A program made the translations under genes and the position numbers. Below the pieces are notes generated by a model, which saw only the letters and a program-made list of their open reading frames with translations, did not search any database and was not told where the DNA came from. A DNA stretch of 5,668 nucleotides from Alphaproteobacteria bacterium (GTDB lineage: Bacteria; Pseudomonadota; Alphaproteobacteria; ATCC43930; CGMCC-115725). The stretch covers positions 1 through 5,668 of the forward strand of contig JASHRZ010000717.1 of the NCBI GenBank assembly GCA_030037055.1, given 5' to 3'. Positions within the stretch are counted from its first letter, which is position 1; the number at the start of each line of letters is the position of its first letter. Of the stretch, positions 1-4,883 are shown piece by piece.

Positions 1-171
1 GACATGATGCTGAAGGACCTCAAGCTGGCGCAGCAGGCGGCGCAGGCTTCGGGCGCCACCACGCCGCTTGGCGCCGAGGCGGCGGCGCTCTACCAGATGC
101 TGGCCAATAGCGGGGCCGGGGCAAAGGACTTCTCGGCCATCTTCAGGCTGATCCGCGGCAGCGGGCGCTAG
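1..171 (+). CDS. mmsB: 3-hydroxyisobutyrate dehydrogenase, C-terminal fragment (5' end outside window)
   Basis: Only the last 56 residues are present, in the frame starting at base 1 and ending at the TAG at 169-171. The enzyme oxidises 3-hydroxyisobutyrate to methylmalonate semialdehyde with NAD+ in cytoplasmic valine catabolism. The fragment begins DMMLKDLKLAQQAA, which contains the KDLxLA motif conserved in the C-terminal helical domain of the beta-hydroxyacid dehydrogenase family. It continues with TPLGAEAAALYQML and DFSAIFRLIRG, the usual ending of MmsB proteins. Related family members (tartronate semialdehyde reductase, other 3-hydroxyacid dehydrogenases) share KDLxLA, but the TPLGA...ALY and DFSAI endings favour MmsB. 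The N-terminal NAD-binding motif lies outside the window, so cofactor and completeness cannot be checked. No convincing terminator with a T-run follows the stop. Confidence 0.82.
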   Translation, partial: DMMLKDLKLAQQAAQASGATTPLGAEAAALYQMLANSGAGAKDFSAIFRLIRGSGR

Positions 172-304
172 CAGCGGAGCCGGGGCCCGGCGTCCCCCGC
201 GGCGGGCGATGTTGGGGCCCGGCGCGAGCGCGATTTCCCGCGGTTTTCCGAGGGTTTCGCGGCGGCCGCGCGCGCCCGGCGGGGCGCAGTCGGGGCGATT
301 TCCC

Positions 305-320
305 TTAAATGAATAATTAA
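305..320 (+). promoter_or_regulatory. AT-rich island, possible promoter core for the ldtR-like gene
   Basis: In an otherwise very GC-rich spacer (172-382), these 16 bases (TTAAATGAATAATTAA) contain a single G and no C. They lie about 63-78 nt upstream of the preferred ATG at 383. A promoter -10 region or a regulator site is plausible here, but no matching -35 hexamer is seen at 16-18 nt. The rest of the 211-nt spacer is GC-rich sequence with an 11-bp direct repeat (182-192 and 214-224) and no recognisable gene. Confidence 0.3.
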
Positions 321-373
321 CCTCCGGCATTTACCTTCGGCGCGTGCCCGTATCAGCGTCAGCCGGGGGTAGC

Positions 374-377
374 GAGG
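374..377 (+). promoter_or_regulatory. Shine-Dalgarno supporting the ATG at 383
   Basis: GAGG lies 5 nt before the ATG at 383. The in-frame GTG at 344 has no comparable purine-rich element, being preceded by pyrimidine-rich ACCTTCGGCGC. This favours the shorter protein. Confidence 0.55.
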
Positions 378-382
378 CTAGC

Positions 383-862
383 ATGCAGACCGCTTATCTC
401 GACGTCATCGCGCTCATCGAGCGCTTGCACCGCCAATTCTTGGAAGTGGTCAAGCTCGAGCTCGACACGCAGGGGGTGCACGACATCAACAACGTCCAGG
501 CCATGATCCTGTTCAACATCGGCGACCTCGAGATGACGGTCGGCGAGTTGACGCTTCGCGGCTGCTATCTCGGATCGAACGTCTCCTACAACGTCAAGAA
601 GATGGTCGAAGCCGACTACCTCGTGCAGGAGCGCTCGGCGCATGACCGCCGCTCGGTGCGCGTGCGGCTCTCCGACAAGGGGCAGGCCCTGCGCCAGAAG
701 ATCGTCAAGATGCATGAGCGCCATGTGGAGGCTTTGGCCAAGGGCCCGCTCACCGAGCAGGATCTGACCAACGCCTTTGCCGCCTTGCGCCGGCTCGACC
801 GGTTCTGGACCACCACGGTGGAGCTCGGCGCCCGCGCCGTGCAGTTCACCCCGGCCGCCTGA
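383..862 (+). CDS. ldtR: LdtR-like MarR-family winged-helix transcriptional regulator
   Basis: This is a 159-residue cytoplasmic DNA-binding protein of the MarR family and should act as a homodimer. In the numbering from ATG 383, a dimerisation helix comes first (about 4-30). It is followed by HDINNVQAMILFNIGD (33-48) and MTVGELTLRGCYLGSNVSYN (51-70), which leads into the recognition helix. The wing contains HDRRSVRVRLSDKG (87-100), the classic MarR DRRS-type hairpin, and helical C-terminal dimerisation segments follow. The wording of the NNVQA, GELTLRGCYLGSNVSYNVKKM and wing segments matches LdtR, studied in Liberibacter asiaticus as a small-molecule-responsive regulator of an L,D-transpeptidase gene; orthologs occur across rhizobia. 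The start at 383 is preferred over the GTG at 344 because of the GAGG 5 nt upstream and because the extra 13 residues are low-complexity. No transpeptidase gene lies in this window. The gene is followed by its own terminator, so it is probably monocistronic. Family assignment is firm; LdtR orthology is recognised from memory of the sequence. Confidence 0.88.
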   Translation: MQTAYLDVIALIERLHRQFLEVVKLELDTQGVHDINNVQAMILFNIGDLEMTVGELTLRGCYLGSNVSYNVKKMVEADYLVQERSAHDRRSVRVRLSDKGQALRQKIVKMHERHVEALAKGPLTEQDLTNAFAALRRLDRFWTTTVELGARAVQFTPAA

Positions 863-878
863 AGTCTTCCGCCTTTCG

Positions 879-911
879 ACGCCGCGCCGGCGGCCGCCGG
901 CGCGGCGTTTT
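879..911 (+). terminator. Rho-independent terminator after the ldtR-like gene
   Basis: The left arm ACGCCGCGCCGGCG (879-892) is perfectly complementary to the right arm CGCCGGCGCGGCGT (895-908), giving a 14-bp match around GC; the real loop is probably 4-6 nt. Four T residues (908-911) end the hairpin, and the element starts 17 nt after the TGA. The opposite strand lacks a T-run, so it should act only on rightward transcripts. It separates the regulator from the c-di-GMP operon. Confidence 0.85.
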
Positions 912-988
912 CGTTTGCCCGTCGCGAGGCCCGCTCCACGGCGGGATCGTCGGCGCGGTTTGAGGTAGGTCAAGGCGCGCTTCGCCAA

Positions 989-1010
989 GTGTCTCATTGA
1001 TGCTAGACAC
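989..1010 (+). promoter_or_regulatory. Inverted repeat, candidate operator upstream of the c-di-GMP operon
   Basis: GTGTCT (989-994) and AGACAC (1005-1010) form a perfect 6-bp inverted repeat with a 10-nt spacer. A second, shorter pair, TGTC (1027-1030) and GACA (1036-1039), follows 16 nt later. The repeat centre is about 64 nt before the ATG at 1064, in the spacer between the ldtR terminator and the operon. A dimeric regulator could bind here, but the protein is unknown. No convincing sigma-70 hexamers could be assigned around it. Confidence 0.35.
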
Positions 1011-1063
1011 CTTAAGTTCCCGGCCGTGTCAAATGGACAAACGGCATCCGGCGCGAGCAAAGC

Positions 1064-3238
1064 ATGCGGCGCAACCTCCTGCACAGCAGAATTGCCGGTT
1101 ATCTCGCGGCCGCCCTCTGCATCGCCGCGGTGACCGCCCTCTGCGCGCCGTTTGCGGAAAGGCTGAACAACACGACCGTGGCGATGGCGATGGTGCTGGT
1201 CGTGCTGTTCGTGGCCACGGTGTGGGGAAGCTGGCCCGCGGTCGTGGCCTCAGTGCTCGGCGGGCTCGCCTTCGACTACTACTTCCTGCCGCCGATCGGC
1301 TCGTTCACCATAGCGAGCGTCCAGGACTGGGTTGCGCTTTTCGCCCTCCTCCTCACTGCGGTAACCGTCGGCGAGCTTTCCGCCCGCGCACGGCGACGCG
1401 CCTTAAAGGCGGAGGTCGCAAGACGGACGGCGCAGCAGGAGAGCGCCTACAACCGGGGACTGATCGAAGCGAGCCTCGACCCGCTCGTCACCATCGGACG
1501 CGACGGCAAGATCACGGATGCGAACGCCGCCGCCGAGGCAGTCACCGGCCGCTCGCGAGGAGAACTCGTCGGGACCGATTTCTCCGACTATTTCACCGAC
1601 CCGGCGAAGGCGCGCGAGGGATATGAGCAGGCCTTTCGGGAGGGCCTGGTGCGCGATTACGCGCTCGACATTCGCCGGGACGGCACCTTCATTCCCGTGC
1701 TCTACAATGCGTCCGCCTATCGCGACGAAACCGGCGCAGTCGTTGGCATCTTTGCCGCCGCCCGCGACATTTCCGGATTGAAACAGGCGGAAAGCGAAAT
1801 CCGTCACCTTGCCACCTTCCCGCGTGATACGCCCGTTCCGATCGTCGAATTCGATCGGGCGCTCGAGGTCCGTTTCATCAATCGGTCGATGCAAAGGCTC
1901 CTCGGGGAATGCAACATCGGCAACCCGCACCTGTTCCTCCCCGCGAGCTGGGTTTCGAAACTCCCGCAGGATGGCGGCGCCGACGCGACGGACTTCCAGG
2001 AGCTGGAGATCGCGGGGCACACCTTCGAAGAACGGATCTTCTTCTCCGGCGAGTTCCAAGCCTTGCGCATCTATGTCACCGACATCACCGAACGCAAGCA
2101 GGGGCAGCGGGCGCTGGAGCGGTTGAACCGCACCCTCCTGACCTTGTTCAGCGCCAATCAAACGCTGGTGCGCGCGACGAGCGAGCCGGAGCTCCTGCAC
2201 AACATGTGCCGGGTCTTGATCGAGACCGGCGGCTATCGCATGGCCTGGATCGGCTTTGCCGAGCATGACGAAGCCAAGACGGTGCGGGTCGCGGCCGTGG
2301 CCGGCCACGATGACGGCTACACCCAGAAGGCACGGGTCAGCTGGGCCGACACGGAGCGCGGCCGCGGTCCGACCGGGACGGCGATCAGGACCAGCGAGAC
2401 ACAGATCAACCGCAATTTCGCGGGCGATCCACGCATGGCCCCGTGGCGCGCGGCAGCGCTCGAGCGCGGCTACGCTTCGAGCGTGGCGCTGCCGCTGCGC
2501 GGGGCAACCGAGGTCTTCGGGGCTCTTACCGTCTATGCGGCAGAACCGGATGCGTTCGGCGCGGAGGAGGTCAAGCTCTTCGTCGACATGGCCGGTGACC
2601 TCGCCTATGGCATCGCGGCGCTGCGCGCCGGCACCGAGCGCGAGATGGCGGTTCGGCGATTGCGTGAAAACCTCGAGGATACCGTCGCGGCCATCGCCAG
2701 CACGATCGAGTTGCGCGATCCCTATACCGCCGGCCATCAGCGGCGCGTGGCAAGACTTAGCGCCGCGATCGCCCGAGAGATGGGTCTGCTGGAGGACCGG
2801 ATCCGCGGGATTTTCCTGGCCGGCCTGATCCACGATGTCGGCAAGATCAACGTACCGGCCGAGATTCTCGGCAAGCCCGGCGAGCTGACCCCGCTCGAAA
2901 TCCAGTTCATACGGACTCATGCGCAGGCAGGCTACGACATCATCAAGGAGGTCGAGTTTCCCTGGCCGATTGCCGAAGCCGTCCTGCAGCATCACGAGCG
3001 GCTCGACGGCTCGGGCTATCCGAGGGGCCTCGTCGCGGAGGCGATTATCCTCGAGGCGCGAATCCTTGCCGTCGCCGATGTCGCCGAGGCGATTATCTCG
3101 CACCGCCCCTATCGGCCCATGAAGGGCTTGGATGCCGCGCTGGCCGAGATCGAAACCGGCAAGGGGCGTCTCTACGATCCCGCGGCGGTCGAGGCCTGCA
3201 TCGGATTGTTCAGGAACAAAGGGTTCGTCCTGCAATGA
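1064..3238 (+). CDS. Membrane-anchored sensor c-di-GMP phosphodiesterase: DUF4118(KdpD-like)-PAS-PAS-GAF-HD-GYP
   Basis: This 724-residue protein should hydrolyse cyclic di-GMP in response to membrane and cytoplasmic signals. The N-terminus is a KdpD-type DUF4118 module with four predicted membrane helices at about 12-31, 37-54, 56-75 and 88-104, including the typical FDYYFLPP (70-77) and GELSARARRR. A first PAS domain spans about 128-240 (SLDPLVTIGRDGKI, ending RDISGLKQAE). A second spans about 246-346 (ending TDITERKQ). A GAF domain covers about 372-522. The C-terminal HD-GYP domain (about 528-720) has all hallmark residues: H558 in DPYTAGH, H590-D591 and K594 in HDVGK, H619, HHERLDGSGYP at 643-653, D672, and EAIISHRPYRP. 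It is therefore expected to be catalytically active. The ATG at 1064 is the only good in-frame start, since an in-frame TAA lies at 1013-1015. Its ribosome site is weak (GAGCAAAG). It overlaps the downstream cyclase by ATGA. DUF4118 is best known from histidine kinases, but no kinase domain is present here. The signal sensed is unknown. Confidence 0.9.
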   Translation: MRRNLLHSRIAGYLAAALCIAAVTALCAPFAERLNNTTVAMAMVLVVLFVATVWGSWPAVVASVLGGLAFDYYFLPPIGSFTIASVQDWVALFALLLTAVTVGELSARARRRALKAEVARRTAQQESAYNRGLIEASLDPLVTIGRDGKITDANAAAEAVTGRSRGELVGTDFSDYFTDPAKAREGYEQAFREGLVRDYALDIRRDGTFIPVLYNASAYRDETGAVVGIFAAARDISGLKQAESEIRHLATFPRDTPVPIVEFDRALEVRFINRSMQRLLGECNIGNPHLFLPASWVSKLPQDGGADATDFQELEIAGHTFEERIFFSGEFQALRIYVTDITERKQGQRALERLNRTLLTLFSANQTLVRATSEPELLHNMCRVLIETGGYRMAWIGFAEHDEAKTVRVAAVAGHDDGYTQKARVSWADTERGRGPTGTAIRTSETQINRNFAGDPRMAPWRAAALERGYASSVALPLRGATEVFGALTVYAAEPDAFGAEEVKLFVDMAGDLAYGIAALRAGTEREMAVRRLRENLEDTVAAIASTIELRDPYTAGHQRRVARLSAAIAREMGLLEDRIRGIFLAGLIHDVGKINVPAEILGKPGELTPLEIQFIRTHAQAGYDIIKEVEFPWPIAEAVLQHHERLDGSGYPRGLVAEAIILEARILAVADVAEAIISHRPYRPMKGLDAALAEIETGKGRLYDPAAVEACIGLFRNKGFVLQ

Positions 3239-4713
3239 CCCGAGGCCGCAAATCCCGCGCCGCCCCGGCCGGCACCGAAACGCTGCGGCGCAGCGAGCAA
3301 CGCTGGCACGCATTGGCGGCCGCGACGGGCATGGTGTGGACCGCGAATGCGCAGGGGGAAGTCGCCGAAGACCTCCCGGCGTGGCGAAGCTTCACCGGGC
3401 AGACCGCCGAGGGCATCAAGGGCGAGGGCTGGATGGCCGCGCTTCACCCGGAGGATCGCGGCCCCGCCGCCGCCTTCTGGTCGGCTGCGCGGGAAGCGGG
3501 CGCGCCGTGTGAAACCGAATTCCGTCTGCGCCGGCACGACGGAGAATACCGGCACGTCGCACTGCGTCTCGTCCCGGTCTCGGATCAGGACGGCACAATC
3601 CGAGAATGGATCGGCGTCGGCGTCGACGTCACCGAGCGCAAACGCTTCGAAGAGGAGCTGGTCCGGAGCCGCGCGCAATTGGCACAGGCGAGGGCCGCGG
3701 GCGAGCAAGGGGCGCGGCGGATGGCCCTCATCGACGAGCTCAACGCCACGCTCCACGCCTGCAACTCGCTGGAAGAGGCCTACCCTCTGCTTGGCATGAC
3801 CGCGCAGGAACTGTTCCCTTGGATGAACGGGGCGCTGGCGCTTGCCGAGCGCGGCTCGCAGCTCAAGACCGTCGCGCAATGGGGCGGCAACAGGCCGATG
3901 GCGTCCGAATTTGCCCTCGACGATTGCTGGGGGCTGAGACGCGGCCAGATGCATCTGCTCGACGAACCCGGAAAGGGAGCGGGCTGTCTGCATTTCATGT
4001 CGATGCCTGAAGGACTCTCGCTCTGCCTGCCGCTCGTGGTTCACAGCGAGACGCTCGGCCTGTTGCATCTCGACGGCGGCGCCGGGCTCGACGCCGAGGA
4101 GCTGCGGCTCGTCGCGAGACTGGGCGACGTGATCAAGATCGCGCTCGCCGACCTCAAGCTGCGCGAGAGCCTGCGCCTCCAGGCAATTCGCGATCCGCTC
4201 ACCGGACTGTTCAACCGCCAATATCTCGATGAGACCTTGCCGCGCGAATGTCAGCTGGCCAGGCGGCGCAACTCGCCGCTATCGGTGGCGATGCTCGACA
4301 TCGATCACTTCAAGCAGTTCAACGACGGCTACGGCCACGATGCCGGGGACACGGTCCTGAGAGAGCTCGGCGAATTGCTGCGCGCCGCTTCGCGCAGCAG
4401 CGACATAGCCTGCCGCTACGGCGGCGACGAATTCGTCCTGATCATGCTCGATGCCGACCTGCCGGCGTCAGTGTCCCGGCTCGAGCAAATCTGTCTCGAC
4501 ATCAGGCGAAAGCGATGCGTTCACCGCAACCGGACGCTGCCGAGCATCACGGTCTCCGTCGGCATGTCCGAGTTTCCCGTTCACGGCGGCTCTCCGGGCG
4601 AGGTCCTGAGAGCGGCGGACGAGGCGATGTACGCCGCCAAGAACGCCGGGCGCGACCGCATCGTGCTGTCGGGCGGCGAGCCCGCCGAGCAGCCGGTGCC
4701 GACACAGCGATAA
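3235..4713 (+). CDS. Soluble diguanylate cyclase: PAS-GAF-GGDEF
   Basis: This 492-residue cytoplasmic protein should make c-di-GMP from two GTP. No signal peptide or membrane helix is seen. A PAS domain spans about 18-135, with ALHPEDR (69-75), LRRHDGEYRHV (98-108) and the terminal DVTERKR. A helical linker rich in E, R and A (about 136-165) leads to a GAF-like domain (about 166-305) containing CWGLRRG (231-237), GAGCLHF (248-254) and LCLPLVVHSETLGLLHLD. The GGDEF domain (about 312-480) has RDPLTGLFNR (319-328), metal ligand D355 in DIDHFK, N363-D364, and an intact signature YGGDEF (395-400). An RxxD inhibitory site (R387-S-S-D390) sits exactly five residues before GGDEF, so product feedback inhibition is expected. 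The ATG overlaps the TGA of the phosphodiesterase gene, and no strong Shine-Dalgarno is visible, only AAAGGG 11 nt upstream. Translational coupling is therefore likely. Which ligands the PAS and GAF domains bind is unknown. Confidence 0.92.
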   Translation: MTRGRKSRAAPAGTETLRRSEQRWHALAAATGMVWTANAQGEVAEDLPAWRSFTGQTAEGIKGEGWMAALHPEDRGPAAAFWSAAREAGAPCETEFRLRRHDGEYRHVALRLVPVSDQDGTIREWIGVGVDVTERKRFEEELVRSRAQLAQARAAGEQGARRMALIDELNATLHACNSLEEAYPLLGMTAQELFPWMNGALALAERGSQLKTVAQWGGNRPMASEFALDDCWGLRRGQMHLLDEPGKGAGCLHFMSMPEGLSLCLPLVVHSETLGLLHLDGGAGLDAEELRLVARLGDVIKIALADLKLRESLRLQAIRDPLTGLFNRQYLDETLPRECQLARRRNSPLSVAMLDIDHFKQFNDGYGHDAGDTVLRELGELLRAASRSSDIACRYGGDEFVLIMLDADLPASVSRLEQICLDIRRKRCVHRNRTLPSITVSVGMSEFPVHGGSPGEVLRAADEAMYAAKNAGRDRIVLSGGEPAEQPVPTQR

Positions 4714-4783
4714 CGCCACGGCAAGAGGGCTCCGGAAGAGGCCTCGGCATCCCTGGCTTGACGCTCGGAAGGCGCAGGCGCGC

Positions 4784-4797
4784 TTGACCTGCATCAA
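4784..4797 (+). promoter_or_regulatory. FNR/FixK-type binding site upstream of phaC
   Basis: TTGACCTGCATCAA fits the FNR/FixK/Anr consensus TTGAY-N4-RTCAA, with both half-sites matching. Its centre lies between 4790 and 4791, which is 41.5 nt upstream of the start point implied by the -10-like hexamer at 4820-4825. That is the standard class II activator position for this CRP/FNR subfamily. It would place phaC under low-oxygen activation. The match and spacing are seen directly; binding is inferred. Confidence 0.62.
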
Positions 4798-4819
4798 CGC
4801 GCGGCGCCGCGTCTACCGC

Positions 4820-4825
4820 TATTCA
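4820..4825 (+). promoter_or_regulatory. Candidate -10 element of the phaC promoter
   Basis: TATTCA matches four of six positions of TATAAT and sits in a small AT-rich patch within GC-rich DNA. With position -7 at 4825, transcription would start near 4832. There is no good -35 hexamer at the right distance, as expected if the FNR/FixK-type activator at 4784-4797 replaces that contact. Confidence 0.45.
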
Positions 4826-4836
4826 TGTCGGCGACG

Positions 4837-4870
4837 GTCGCGGAGGAGGGCCGCGACGGGGCCAGGCCCC
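4837..4870 (+). other. Tandem hairpins in the predicted phaC 5' leader
   Basis: Two hairpins abut without a gap. The first pairs GTCGCGG (4837-4843) with CCGCGAC (4851-4857) and exposes AGGAGGG (4844-4850) in a 7-nt loop. The second pairs GGGGC (4858-4862) with GCCCC (4866-4870) around CAG. It ends directly against the Shine-Dalgarno AGGAGG at 4871. The loop thus repeats the ribosome-site sequence 27 nt upstream. A GGA motif in a hairpin loop plus one at the ribosome site is the layout used by CsrA/RsmA-type translational repressors. The pairing is visible in the sequence; the regulatory role is an inference. High GC content makes some chance pairing likely. Confidence 0.4.
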
Positions 4871-4876
4871 AGGAGG
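4871..4876 (+). promoter_or_regulatory. Strong Shine-Dalgarno for phaC
   Basis: AGGAGG is fully complementary to the 16S rRNA anti-Shine-Dalgarno core and lies 7 nt before the ATG at 4884. It fixes the phaC start, although other frames are also open across this stretch. Confidence 0.8.
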
Positions 4877-4883
4877 TTCGTCC

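Noticed and set aside
182..224. Direct repeat GGGGCCCGGCG (182-192 and 214-224)
   Set aside because: Two short GC-only copies in a very GC-rich spacer; no third copy or associated structure, so chance is a sufficient explanation.
305..321. Possible CtrA site (TTAA ... TTAAC)
   Set aside because: The gap between the TTAA half-sites is 8 nt, not the 7 nt of the CtrA consensus, and AT-rich islands produce such matches easily.
359..1084. Minus-strand open frame opposite the ldtR-like gene and its terminator
   Set aside because: It crosses the terminator hairpin and the spacer, is extremely Arg/Gly-rich in part, and lies opposite a clear MarR protein.
997..1626. Plus-strand frame overlapping the start of the phosphodiesterase gene
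   Set aside because: Its translation is Arg/Pro/Gly-rich out-of-frame sequence, and the DUF4118 membrane helices are encoded in the other frame.
1403..3313. 636-codon open frame on the minus strand opposite the HD-GYP gene
   Set aside because: It is a shadow of high-GC coding DNA. The plus strand here encodes recognisable PAS, GAF and HD-GYP domains, while the minus translation has no recognisable motif.
3172..4221. Minus-strand open frame opposite the diguanylate cyclase
   Set aside because: It resembles no family I know and mirrors a well-supported GGDEF gene.
4714..4783. Terminator for the c-di-GMP operon
   Set aside because: Only weak, mismatched pairing (AGGGCT with AGGCCT) and no T-run. 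Read-through into phaC therefore cannot be excluded, but no terminator can be called.
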